Positions 1 to 10,800 of a DNA stretch of 17,036 nt are shown here, piece by piece. The position numbers were made by a program, and so were the translations under genes. Position 1 is the first letter of the stretch, and every line of letters starts with the position of its first letter. The notes under the pieces are model-generated. The model saw nothing but the letters and a program-made list of their open reading frames with translations. It was not told the DNA's origin and did not search any database. The DNA is from Conidiobolus incongruus B7586 (lineage: Eukaryota > Entomophthoromycota > Entomophthoromycetes > Entomophthorales > Conidiobolaceae): contig JNEM01011364.1 in assembly GCA_000697335.1 (NCBI GenBank), positions 1 through 17,036 of the forward strand, read 5' to 3'.

Positions 1-2368
1 TATTTATTAATTTTTAATAAAATAAATCAAGATCAAAATATTAGTACTTTCGTCTAATAGTTGAATAAAATATTTCAATATATAATATAAATTCCAAATT
101 TTTTATAATAAAAAGTTTTTAAATTCTATATATTGATTAATATAAATTATTAAAACTTTGATATTAAAAATTAATATAGAACAATATTAATTTAATAGTA
201 GTTTTTTTAATAGCCGCACCCATATATATATAGTCATGATAGTTATTTAAATTTCAATTAAATTAAATATTTATATTTTTATTAGAGTTTTTAAAATTTT
301 ATTAGCTATTTATTCAAATTTTGACTTTTATAAATTTGATTTATAAAGTTAAAAGTTTTATAATTAGATATTATTTTTTTAATTGATTATTTTCGTAATT
401 AATAAAATATGTATTTTATAATTTGATATTATATCAAAAATATAAGAATATAATTGTTTATATAATCTTTTCAAAAATAATTATATATTTTGAATCTGTA
501 GTTTCAGGTGTAGAATTTAAACTATTTAATTGATTATATTATAAATTAATTGTATTATTTAATTCTATTTTTATTATTCAATCAATCTTGAATACTTTTT
601 ATAAGATTTGTACCAAAATCCAACTTATATATAATTTTATTAAATTTATACTATCAGTTGAATTAATTAATATGATTGCTCTCTTTTTCAAGTTTTATTT
701 TTACTTTCAAGTTATTATTAATCATTATTTTATCTTAAACCATGAAGTTATCCCTATTAATTTTCTATTATTATAAATATATCACTAATAAAAATAATAG
801 TATATAACCAAAATACTACCTTATTTATAATTACTAAAACTTCTTTTATATAATAGTTAACTTTGGTTATACTTAAGTTAAAAATCAGAATTTAATTAAT
901 AATATTCAAATATAGAATTTATAAAAATTAAAGAAAATAAAAGTAATATTTGATATTATTTACTGAAATAGTGTATTAGTAAATTAGATTAAAATTTATT
1001 AAATTTACAATTTAGATATTAAAAATACAATATAGTTTTATAGATCATAGTATAATTTTAAAATTTAATTTTATATATTATATTTTATTAATTTTAAATT
1101 TTAAATTATTTTGTTTTAATTTAAATTAATAAGTTTAACTTTATACAAAATTATATATTAAATGAGATTATTAATATATATCATTAAAATAAAATCGAAA
1201 TAAAATATATTCTGAATTATATATCTAATAATCTTAAATTAGAAATACTTATATTATTTCTAATTTTATTAATTGAATATTTATCATAGCTCCTATTTAT
1301 AAAAAATATTAGTATTAGATAATTAAATCATATAATAATTTATAAATAATATGAATAATAATTATTTTATTAATATAATCAATTTAATATTATAGATTTA
1401 AATTTATTTAGTTAATTCTCAATATTTGCAATTCTAAAAATTAACTTAAATAAAATATTAAGAATATATTATTTTATATTTTAAAAGTCAATAATTTCTA
1501 TTATTAAATTTCAATTTAATGTCTTTAAATATTTGTCAGGTTATTTAATTATTAGGATTTATTATATTATATTATATTATTAAAAAAATTAATTAATTTT
1601 AAATTTGGAAATAAAATCATATTATATTTATAATTTTTTCAATTATTAAGAAAATAATTAAACCAATTAAGATATTATTCATTATTAGGACATCAATTTA
1701 ATTCAATTTTGATGATTATATAGTTAATAATTAATTTTACTCACAAAGTTCTTGGGTCATGGTATATTATAACAAACAAATGACTATTAATAGATTCAAT
1801 TGATATTTTTTTAATATTAAGTTGGTTGAATTTTGTTAAAGAGCGTAAAAAATTGAAAATTACAAAGCTTTAGTGACCACACAATAACAAAATTAAATCT
1901 GTTTCAATATATTTCGTTAAGGTGATTATTTGTTGATATTGATTCTGAATGAATTATCTTACAATGAAAGGAATAATAGGCGTAAAAATGATATATATTG
2001 AAGATTATTATTTTTTTTTAAAAAATATATAATTTTCAAAAATATTTTTGAAATAATAAAATGAACTAAGCTTTATTAGATTTAATATTGTTATGATTGG
2101 ATCAAAAAAAATTTAAAATTTAACACTTAATATTAAAAATTTACTATTTAAATTTAATATAGATGAAATTATCTAATATTAGACTATGAATTTAATTATT
2201 GAATACTTTATAAAATTCAATTTCTGACATCATAAAATATAAAATTTTGAGGTTTAGATATATCATCATCTCAATAAATACAAATTATAATAAATATAAT
2301 ATCAATAAGTATAAAGAAATTAAGTAACATAACATATTTACAAATTTATTTACATTAAAATATTTGAT
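1..2368. other. AT-rich spacer, no supported gene
   Basis: This stretch is extremely AT-rich, with many A and T runs and short imperfect repeats such as four ATTAT units near 1561-1580. I see no tRNA, no intact gene and no convincing splice-linked exons. Two weak coding-like traces lie inside it. A stop-free plus-strand frame runs from 534 to 776 and is hydrophobic, rich in Ile, Leu and Phe. A minus-strand frame from about 2010 to 1741 has few stops. Neither is strong enough to call a gene, because runs of this length are expected now and then by chance at this composition. Confidence 0.6.
1741..2010 (-). pseudogene. Possible decayed coding fragment, unassigned
   Basis: One minus-strand frame holds about 90 codons with only four or five stops, where roughly nine would be expected at this base composition. 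Its last open part (about 1741-1875) reads as ordinary protein, for example FVIFNFLRSLTKFNQL and HLFVIIYHDPRTL. The local base mix is less extreme than in the flanks. I do not recognise the family; a leucine-rich or membrane protein would fit. There is no start context, no splice sites and no neighbour that supports a working gene, so I treat it as a possible remnant at low confidence. Confidence 0.25.
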
Positions 2369-3894
2369 TTAAACAGTTAATTCTTTAAAATCAGGATCAA
2401 TCAATCGAAGACTTGGGAAGGCTAATATTTCACGAAGGAGTTGGGGTAAATCTTGAACCAAATTGTCAGATTCTGAAGAGTACTAAAAAATATAATAATT
2501 AGATTGCTAATGATTAATAAATAAATGGCAACTTACATCAGAAAGAACAAGATAATTTTTTGGCTTGTTAGTAAATACAACACTCATTTTATCCTAAATT
2601 AAAATATTAATAAAAATAAACGAATATTAAAAAGATGTGAGTTACATGGCCACTATTTTTGGATTCTGATGTGGATTTTTGAGTATCGCTATTTCTATTA
2701 GAACGGTTGAACCGATGTATATATTTGAGTTTGAGAGCTGTCCTATCATTCTCATCTATGTCGGTTGAAACGTTAGAAGAATGGGTTGATATAGATGAAA
2801 TATTTGAGCAAGGGTAAGAAGAATGTTTGTGATGAGTTGACTGTGGTGGAGGTGGTGCTATAAATGATTTTATGGATGTTGTATTTAAGCTGTTGTCCAT
2901 TTCTACACTTGATTCGCCTTTTACATTTGATGTAGGTAGTGGTTTAGATGAAAGATCCACGCTAATCTTTTCGCCAATAGCACTGTTTTGAACAACTTTT
3001 GCATTATCATTATATATTTCAGGAGAAAGCTCTTGACTTGAAAGCTTCAATGGACCATGTTTTGGCACTCTATATATCGGGCGAGATAACATATATTTGG
3101 AAACTTTTCGGAATTCGTTGATGCTTGTTTTCTGAGTGCTATTCGAAGAATCAAATTTATTAACTTTGGTTGTGTTGTTTTGAAAGTTCATAGATATTCG
3201 ATTATTTGATTGTCTACAATTGATCTCGTTATCATTAAAACCAGTTTCATTAAAATGCTGAGTTGGATCAATTTGCTTTTTGCTTATAATAGACTGGCGA
3301 GGGTTAAAGGACGTGGGTAAATTACTATTAACAAGAGATTTGGGTAATAAGTGAGCATTTTTCTGATGAAGGGTGTTATTGATAAATTTTAGCGAACAAG
3401 ATTTATCAATTGAATCTTCCAGAGTAGTATCTATTTTATCAAATTGATTATCCGTGTCAGTATGATTCAGAGTCTAAAAAGAAAAAGAAATAAAGTTGTT
3501 AAATATGTTATAAATTAAATAATGAATAATATAAATAAAATCTCACTTTAGAAGATTGAATCGAGTTTTTTCTATTCCGTATTTCAATTATTTTGATCCT
3601 CTCTTTTAAATTTGAAAGTTTAAAATCGTCAATATTCAGAGGCGTTGTTTCATATGGAAGAGAATCAAACTTATTTAAATGATGATGTTTTACATTTTCT
3701 ATCCATTCCTCTGAAAGCGCATTGGAACAAAAATCTTCGGAATAAGTTGAAATAGAATTAGTCTTAGTTCTTGCGGATCTTTTATAAGGTATTCTACATA
3801 GGTTGATGTTTTTCATTAATAGTTTATCATTTTTAAATGAAGAGACGTACGATTCCGAAGAAAAATTAGATCGTGTTGATACATTCAATGACAT
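2369..3894 (-). CDS. Four-exon gene for an unrecognised 448-residue Ser/Asn-rich protein
   Basis: I assembled four exons on the minus strand: 3894-3547, 3473-2646, 2593-2537 and 2482-2369 (stop TAA). The introns are 73, 52 and 54 bases, with donors GTGAGA, GTAACT and GTAAGT and T-rich acceptors ending TAG. All junctions fall between codons and the frame stays open throughout, which strongly supports the model. The protein is hydrophilic and looks mostly disordered, rich in Ser, Asn, Lys and Thr, with a PPPP run at residues 323-326. The last 56 residues (exons 3 and 4) are different: compact and more hydrophobic, with SVVFTNKPKNYLVLSD then LPQLLREILAFPSLRLIDP. This could be a small folded or partner-binding tail. 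I see no signal peptide, membrane segment or catalytic motif, and I do not recognise the family. The start at 3894 is the first Met of exon 1. An acceptor-like TTTAG just upstream leaves room for an intron in the 5' leader. Confidence 0.8.
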
Positions 3895-4003
3895 GAAAGT
3901 TAAACAAGTAATAAGGTTTAATTCCTAAATAATGTGAAAATATATTACTAAAGCTAGGTTTTATATGATAAATGCGAGTTTATCGACTCCTGAACAGGTT
4001 CCC

Positions 4004-4015
4004 AAAAAGGCAAAA
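4004..4015 (-). terminator. RNA polymerase III T-run terminator of tRNA-Leu
   Basis: On the minus strand the tRNA 3' end at 4019 is followed after three bases by a run of four T (4015-4012) and then by five T (4008-4004). Runs of four or more T end polymerase III transcripts, so the first is the likely stop and the second a backup. Confidence 0.75.
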
Positions 4016-4018
4016 GAA

Positions 4019-4101
4019 TGACAACGATGAGATTCGAACTCATGCCTCTTACGAGACCGCAACTTGAGTGCGGCGCCTTAGACCAACTCGGCCACATTGC
4101 C
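4019..4101 (-). tRNA. tRNA-Leu (anticodon CAA), no intron
   Basis: An 83-base tRNA on the minus strand. The acceptor stem pairs GGCAATG with CGTTGTC (two G-U wobbles), followed by discriminator A at 4019. The D arm is GCC..GGC. The anticodon stem is CCGCA/TGCGG around loop CTCAAGT, so the anticodon is CAA and it reads UUG leucine codons. A long variable arm (TCTC-GTAA-GAGG), typical of Leu and Ser tRNAs, comes next. The T arm is ATGAG-TTCGAAT-CTCAT. The internal A box (TGGCCGAGTTGG) and B box (GTTCGAATCT) serve RNA polymerase III. T runs just downstream (complement of 4012-4015 and 4004-4008) fit termination. Many fungal tRNA-Leu(CAA) genes carry an intron after the anticodon; this one has none. 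Confidence 0.96.
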
Positions 4102-4201
4102 ATACTAAACTGGGAATATAACCTAAAATTGATTAATGAAACAATCTTAATATATGCCCTAGCCTTTTCAAGAAATCTGCTGCATTTAAGTTTTTTTAAA
4201 T

Positions 4202-4535
4202 AATTAACGTCATCATATATAATTTAACCCTATTTTACACCTATTTAACTTTATTCAACTTCTCCAACTTTATTTAAGAATTGTTTACTTAATATTACTT
4301 TACCCCATAACCATATTTTTAAATTTTTTCATTAACTCTACAAAAATTATTAATACAAAATTGCCATTTTATCATATTTATTAAATGTATGAATATTATA
4401 AATAAAGATTATAAACAGTTAATGTAAAACAGGGGTTATATTTTATGAATAATATGGTGTTAAAAATTCATATGATCTTAATTACAAAATATAATTGGTT
4501 TAGTATAGAGTAATAGAAAATCAATTAAAAAATAA
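4202..4535. other. AT-rich spacer upstream of the tRNA, nothing recognised
   Basis: This stretch has notable pyrimidine-rich patches on the plus strand around 4210-4320, but no open frame of note and no RNA gene. A 19-base string at about 4436-4454 recurs at about 4770-4788. At this base composition one such match in a window of this size could be chance. Confidence 0.5.
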
Positions 4536-5084
4536 AAACTCGGTATATTTGTTAGAATTAAATCTTGTATTAAATTAAAATTGATTTTATCATCTGATGT
4601 AATCATTCGATTATCAATACCTCTAGGTAATATACGCTTCTTTAACTATAAACTTCAAGTGATGACTATATTATTTTAACTAGGAATCAAAATTTCAAAA
4701 AACAAGTAATTACAGTATACAAACTAAAAAATTTAGAATATTGATCAAAAATTAAAACTAAATTTTTAGTTATATTTTATGAATAATTATCAAATTAAAT
4801 CTCTCTAACGTCAAACATCGCTAAATAGAAATGATGATAATCCTCAAATAAAACTACAAAATATGGTTTCAGCATGATGGGATAATGTGATCTTCAATAT
4901 TCCGAATAGTACTATCGATACAGAGAGATTAAATCAAAAGATTAGAGAGATTCAAGATGAGAATATTCAAATACTAAGCTCTAGTCAAATTATGAGATTT
5001 CGACAGAAGTGTAAAAAGAGTGTTTTGGGACTTCCGGTTGCAGAGGAGAGACAATTTATTAAAACAAAACAACTTAATGAATAA
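4536..5084 (+). pseudogene. Decayed coding sequence, about 180 codons in one frame, family unknown
   Basis: A single plus-strand frame from 4536 to the stop at 5084 reads as protein over most of its length, with about seven internal stops where about eighteen would be expected. The best parts are 4536-4676 (for example VIIRLSIPLGNIRFFNYKLQ) and the end at 4878-5084 (WDNVIFNIPNSTIDTERL, then QKIREIQDENIQILSSS and VLGLPVAEERQFIKTKQLNE). The terminal part is open for over 60 codons but starts with no ATG. One internal stop, a TGA at 4875 directly before a TGG codon, looks like a mutated Trp. No splice sites would remove the stops. The tail is hydrophilic and charged, with no motif I can assign. 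I read it as a host gene that has lost function. A real short gene using only the last part is less likely. Confidence 0.5.
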
Positions 5085-5612
5085 AATTAAAATTAGTACT
5101 CATTTTTATTTTTGTTTGATGAATTTCATATTAATTGAAATATTAAATTTAGGAATAGTTAAGAAGATTTGAGATTTGTTAATGGAGTTAGTATTTATTC
5201 AATCTATTAGTTAAATAATATTTTTCAAATATCATTGAAAAAATCAATTGATCATATAAGTGTTTGAGAATCGTATTCAAAGTTGTTAAATGATCTAAGA
5301 ATTAATTATTTTGTTAATATGAAGTAATTATACTATTAATCATTAAAATGTTACATATTCATATCCAATAGTAAGAGCGCATAAAATATTTTAATTTATA
5401 AATACTATATATCTTTGATTCATATAATAGAATAAAAAGGATAATATTCAAAATGAGAAGAGGAAACAAATAGATATATATTGACTAAAAATCGAGTAAA
5501 AATAATAAAGAATGAAAGTTGGTAATTATACAAAGAAATTAACAAATTCAAAGGTTCAAGAAATGAGGATAGTAAACTATATGGAATTAAATGAGATCAA
5601 AAATGAATGATT
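5085..5612. other. Spacer downstream of the Yippee gene
   Basis: AT-rich spacer between the decayed sequence and the 3' end of the Yippee gene. The last 100 bases would include the 3' untranslated part of the Yippee transcript on the minus strand. Low-grade coding-like traces occur around 5190-5310 on the plus strand, but they are too broken to support a feature. Confidence 0.5.
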
Positions 5613-6109
5613 CTACTTCACGTGAGAAATCAATTTTTTCTCTAAAATATACATTCCTTCTTTAAATTTTTGATCTTGTTCAAAAGCTTTAATCTAAACA
5701 AAAGTTTAACATTGAAAATTAAATAAACTATAAAATAATAGATTACATATTTCCATCCAAGTATTTTTTGACAATCGATACACATTATATTGCATGCAGT
5801 ATGGACTCCCGTTAGCATATCGCGATCCTCAGGTTCTCCTTCAGAGACGTTGATACTAAATAAATGAATGGTTAATAGATAATTCTTAAATTATTAACCA
5901 TTAACATTACACTGTCTTTACCAAATATGCGGGGCCATGCTGACCTTGAAAATTCTAAAATGGAAATAATGTGAATATCCAAAATTAACCAAAATAATTA
6001 TTGATATTACCTTAGAGAAAACATATTCCTTAGCAGACAAATGAGTATTACAACCAACACAGCAGTAGATATGGGAACTATTGAGGTAAGTTTTAAATAC
6101 CTGCCCCAT
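5613..6109 (-). CDS. Yippee-family zinc-binding protein, four exons, 110 residues
   Basis: Four minus-strand exons: 6109-6011, 5954-5911, 5855-5747 and 5693-5613 (stop TAG). The introns are 56, 55 and 53 bases, with donors GTAATA, GTAATG and GTAATC and T-rich acceptors ending TAG. The second junction splits a Val codon. The joined protein is complete at 110 residues, the usual family length. It opens MGQVFKTYLNSSHIYCC and carries the Yippee landmarks GQHGPAYLV, NVSEGEPEDR, LTGVHTA, GWKY and a final KEGMYILEKK. The zinc ligands are C17, C20, C73 and C76, which match the family signature C-x2-C-x52-C-x2-C exactly. Yippee proteins share a beta-fold related to cereblon and Mis18. Some animal members act in ubiquitin ligase complexes or at centrosomes and nucleoli, but the role in fungi is poorly known. 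No key residue is missing. The final KKLISHVK is a slightly long, basic tail. Confidence 0.95.
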
Positions 6110-7855
6110 CCTTAAAATATTTCAAAGCTTCAATAAGACTAAATAAAGTAAAAATAAAATATATCATAATAATAACAGTAATAAATTTACTTTAATAATT
6201 TTTAATTGATTAAATATTTGGTGATTTTAAGACATTTGAAATTCAGTATGAAAATTAAGGACTGCTAAATAATTCATAGTTCAATTTAAATTTCTATATC
6301 AATTTATGGGATCCTAGTGATTTAACTTAATTGGTTCAATGTTTAAATTGACCAATAGTATCAAGTTAATAGTATTTTATGGAATTCAAACGAATATAAA
6401 TAGATTAATTTACTAATCAGATTATTGATTTATAATATAAAATTATAGAAAAAATTATTATTATTATTATTTAAAGTATATTAATTTTCATATCATATAC
6501 TGAAAACATAAAAATAATAATACTATTTATTTAACAAAATAAGTTTATTACAATAATAATTTATTTAATTTTTTAATTTTTAATTTTTTTTTGAATTATT
6601 TCATAGTTATGTTATTATATTTTCTTTTCAAAATTATTTAAATTATAAAAAAATTTTAAAACTTTTTGGATAATTTTTTTAATAAATTAATATCAAATAA
6701 AAATAATTTTGTTAATGTGTATAACAATAAATATCTTTCAAATTATAAAATAGATTATATTAATAGCAGGTACAATATATCACTCCAAAAGCATTGGATA
6801 TTGACATAATTTATTTCAGACAATCCATTAACAATAATGTTTCATGAAAATAAAGTGATATAATTAAAAATTATTTTAACATTATATTTGATTCTAATCT
6901 AAATTTCCATATTCTTGTCTGTTATTTTATAAATTCAAAATTTTAATGATAAAAAAAGAAAATTAATTAAAATATACTTAATTATAATTTTAATTTAATT
7001 ATTTCAATTAACACATAATATTAATTTTAAATTATTAAAATAATATATTACTTTTGAGCATATTAAAATTCTAAAAAATAATTCTGAAAAATCAATTGAA
7101 AATATTCCTATTACTAATTTTTTTAGCCAATCAGTTATTCAATAAAAAATCAAATTGATTAAATATATTTAAATGATATTTTTTCTAATAAATGAAAAAT
7201 TGTCATAAGATCAAAGTATTACAATTGTTTAAGTTTTTATTAGAACATTCTATTATTTTGAATATTGATTTTGGGAGACTGCTGTTTATTAAAGTAGTAT
7301 CTTTCAACAATATCAATTGAAATTATTACATATAATAATATTCCTATCTTCATAAATTCATTATACCGATATTTTATAAAATTTTAATTTCAAAATTATT
7401 AGAATGATTGTAATATTGTTTTCAATATCCATTTTAAGTAAAAATAATCACAATTAAAATATTAAATAAATCATTTTAATTTAACAATTTCAAAATTGCT
7501 TGAATTTTATTTAAAAATATCTATTCTATTAATGTGTTGCTATTGTTGAAATTAAGAATTATTTCAGTTAACAAGATGATTGTTATGATCTTTAATAAAT
7601 TATTCAATTTGGACTGTGTTTTTAAACAAAAAAATTATCAAATATTTGATCTGTATGGTGCGTTTATATTTCAGCTATATGAGGGTTTGAGAGTACAGTA
7701 AGTTTAGTAAATTCTCTTAATAAATATAATAAGAATGAATACTGCATGATAATGGTAGATATAGTATAAAATCAATCTATAATTACGTTTAATCATATTC
7801 AAAAATGTGTGTTTATAATACGAAATAATTCATAATAATCACTACTACTGTAAAA
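6110..7855. other. AT-rich spacer between the Yippee and phospholipase D genes
   Basis: About 1.7 kb of AT-rich DNA with no intact gene or RNA that I can support. It holds the 3' flank of the phospholipase D gene (near 7855), the 5' flank of the Yippee gene (near 6110) and one decayed coding fragment at 7240-7432. A shorter coding-like patch on the minus strand near 6770-6830 (MSISNAFGVIYCTCY) may be another trace of a membrane protein, but it is only about 15 codons. Confidence 0.55.
7240..7432 (-). pseudogene. Decayed coding fragment, possibly from a membrane receptor-like gene
   Basis: Two overlapping minus-strand frames read as protein. One starts with ATG at 7432 (MDIENNITIILIILK) and stays open for about 23 codons. 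The other is open for about 46 codons from 7380 to the stop at 7240 and includes GILLYVIISIDIVERYYF and QQSPKINIQNNRMF. Together they look like an N-terminus with a glycosylation-type NNIT, a hydrophobic helix and a charged loop, separated by a frameshift. A seven-helix receptor-like origin is possible but only a guess. The fragment lacks any plausible full gene and is best seen as a fossil of a host gene. Confidence 0.35.
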
Positions 7856-10800
7856 TCAACTAACCAGTTCATTACCAATCATATCCTCCATAATAGTCCA
7901 ATCTAAAGAATCCTGATTTAAAAATTTGGTAGGATGATAGCAGAGATGGCCTTGGACCTGATCGAGTAGGGATTCGGGAACGCCAGTTTGCACTTTGCCC
8001 TCCTTGACGTCGTTGTTGAAATTCTCCCAATCTTCCAGTTTGGAGTACTTATTCGATGGGATCTGTGGGAAGACGCGATTGTAAATATCGGTATTCATGC
8101 CCGCAACTTTGCGGAAAATCCCATGGTAAGATGCAGATGCAATAGGGTCTCTGAGCTGGTGCACCCATTTGTGAGTGTCAAAGTCCAATCCCATGAGGCC
8201 AAGATGCTCCCTCCACAGCTTCATTCGAAGGTCGAATGCGAACTTGCGCGCTGAGTAAGGTTGACCGTCCATTTGAATGTCAACTCGGCTTTCGTCAACG
8301 ATCACTACACCCAGCTCGCTGTCCCTGTCGCCCAGCATAGATCGATCATTAAGGTTGTTCGATGCGATGATGACAACTTCATCGTCCACAATGAGTAATT
8401 TACTGTGAATAAATACCATATCGGTAATCGCAACCATTTCCAAATTTTCCTTATTGTCGATGGGTCTTGTCTCTGTAAAGAAGAACCCTTGATTCTCGGG
8501 CTTCTTGTATAGTTTACCGTGATTTCTGAGAAAATAGAATCCGACATACTCGAAGGGATCAACTTCGGGATGCGTGAGTCTTATTTGGTCCAGTAAGCTG
8601 AAGCCCCCGCGGAAGAGTGTTTGGTATGACAGTTGTAACATATGGTTCGCGGGTTTACCCTGCTCCTCAGGGATAGGGAACAGAATAAACACTCGGAAGG
8701 TGCGTTTATTTTCGATCGCCCACACGATTCGGTTGACAATCGCTTGTACGATTTGGTTTTCAACGCCGCCTCCCGCTGTCGACGATACGACGTATTGATT
8801 CTCTATGTAAATGTAGTGCTCAGCTCTCGAGATTGCTGCAATGTAAGAACCGTAGACAGATGCTTCTTTGGTTCTGTTCTGTAATCCCGACCATTCAGAG
8901 AGTGATCTAACGAGTTGGCATTGGCAGGAATTGTCATCTCCTTTGCTATAGTTTTCAAACACTGATGTGAATTCGGGTAGGGTTAAAACTGGCAAATGGT
9001 CAGATCCAAATTGCTCTCTGTGATGATTCCATCTTTCGACAAAATTGGCACATGCATCGTAGGCAGCTTCTCCCTCGATCGCGACAGAAATATCGTGCCA
9101 GGGCATTCTGCATACGTAGTTGCGTTCGATAATATCCTTCTTGAACATTTGATAATTTTCGGGACGGGACTGCTGAGGTTGATAGTAGTCAATGCCTGGC
9201 CAAATGTGATAGTCGGATTCTTTAAAGGCTTTCTTCTTTTCCTCGTTAGATTCGCCAGATCCGAAGAAGGATAGTAGAGATGCAGCAATTGATTCGTCTT
9301 CGCTATCTCCGTACTTGATTGGGAATTCAGTTTTTTCGGCATTAAGTTCAGAAATTGTTAGGTTGGCGACTTCTGATTCCACCGGAGCTGCTTCGTTAAT
9401 ATCATCCTGGGATGTAGTTGGAACTTGGCCCAAATCGGTTAATATATGGTCATAAGTATCGTATCTGCCCACTGCGAAATCGAGACCTCCAATAATGGCT
9501 TTAGTATAGTCGACACATAAGAATTTTTGGTGATGGGACCAAAAGAAGTTGGGCAAGGAGTAGAGCGGATGTCTCATCATAAAGATATTGGGATGATTCA
9601 TCTTGTCGAACCATTCGGCCGCTTGATCGCTGCATAGAGTTAAAAACATCGAATTGCTCCACAATAAGATATAGATTTTCACTCCTTGATTCGCTTTACT
9701 CCATAATAGATGATCCAAGCGATCTGCCTTGGAATATGGTAGCTTGTCGCGTTTGAGATAAATGAATGGGGCTAGCCACCACGCGCTGATGAATATGGAC
9801 TGGGTAGCCCCTTGAATGTATTCATAAGATTTTGTGAAAAATTCTTTGCCGTCCACTACAGACTCGCATTTATTTCCATAACGAACGGGAGCGAATGATT
9901 CAAAGGGATCTTTGTATGCAATTCTCGGAGATACTTGGGCAGAAGCCAAAAGATCATGTTGTACAGTTAAGTGTTCACCTTCCGTTGGCCAATGTTCAAT
10001 CTCACCAGCGCATTTGATACAATCGAAGTGAATCAACTCGTTGAGTACAGCTAAATTGGATTCGAATACACCAAAATCTTCGTTACAATGGGTACAAAGG
10101 AAAGTATTCATTTTACAATTTTCGCATTGGAAAGTACTTTGCAAAACCAAACCTTTGTTCAATAATTTGTGGGTAGTATGCTTCAAGCAGTGGGAACAAT
10201 GACCTTTCTTACACGTTCTGGACTCTCCCCACTCCGAAATAGTTCCATCGCACTTGGCACATAAATATTCATCATAGTCAGGGTGACCTCTCGCCATGGC
10301 ACCACAGCCAGATTGACACTTTAGGGTGGCTCGCGTGCAGTTAGTGCATTTGAAACGCGATCTTCGCAAAATATTCCTCTGAACGCGACCGTGAATGGTG
10401 CACTCAAAGCACCACGAGCAATAAGAAAACGCGACGAACTTCTCCTTATCTAATACATTTTTCAAAGTTTCTTTAGTACTTTCCGAAAATGTATTGCGAA
10501 GTAGCGGCGAGGGGTACGGCGACAGCGGGACCGCAGCAGATTGTAGTAGTGGAGCGAGCAATGTGGAAGATTTTCTATCACTGTCACTAGGTGTCGACTG
10601 TATCGGCGGCGGTGGTTTCTTAGCTTCCTTAAGTTTGGGATCCTTATCCAATTGATCTTGCAACTTCTTCAAAGTTCGAGCAAAATTCTTTTGCTCGCTA
10701 TTCTCCACCTCTCCCAATTTCTCTGTGATCTTGCCAGCGATAAATTCTGTATCCACGTCGTTGTCCGTTGGAACTAATTGCTTTTGGGATACTTCGGGAG

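Noticed and set aside
588-776. Stop-free plus-strand frame, open back to 534, with a hydrophobic translation
   Set aside because: There is no ATG at its start and the composition is what AT-rich DNA gives. About one run of this length is expected by chance in the window.
4018-4203. Plus-strand frame over the tRNA
   Set aside because: It is the antisense of the tRNA-Leu gene plus spacer, and its translation has no protein character beyond that.
4436-4788. A 19-base direct repeat (about 4436-4454 and 4770-4788) considered as a target-site duplication or short element ends
   Set aside because: The intervening sequence has no element features, and a match of this length can occur by chance in DNA so rich in A and T.
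4870-4910. Possible intron removing the in-frame stops of the decayed sequence at 4536-5084
   Set aside because: The TTTCAG acceptor-like site at 4867-4872 leaves the TGA in frame, and no donor upstream gives a longer open product.
5512-5610. Small plus-strand frame of 32 residues starting MKVGNYTKKL
   Set aside because: It lies opposite the 3' end of the Yippee gene with no supporting context. A charged 32-residue frame is easily random here.
7988-9274. Several frames on the plus strand and in other minus frames across the phospholipase D gene
   Set aside because: They are shadows of the long conserved minus-strand gene, which carries both catalytic motifs. Their translations match nothing.
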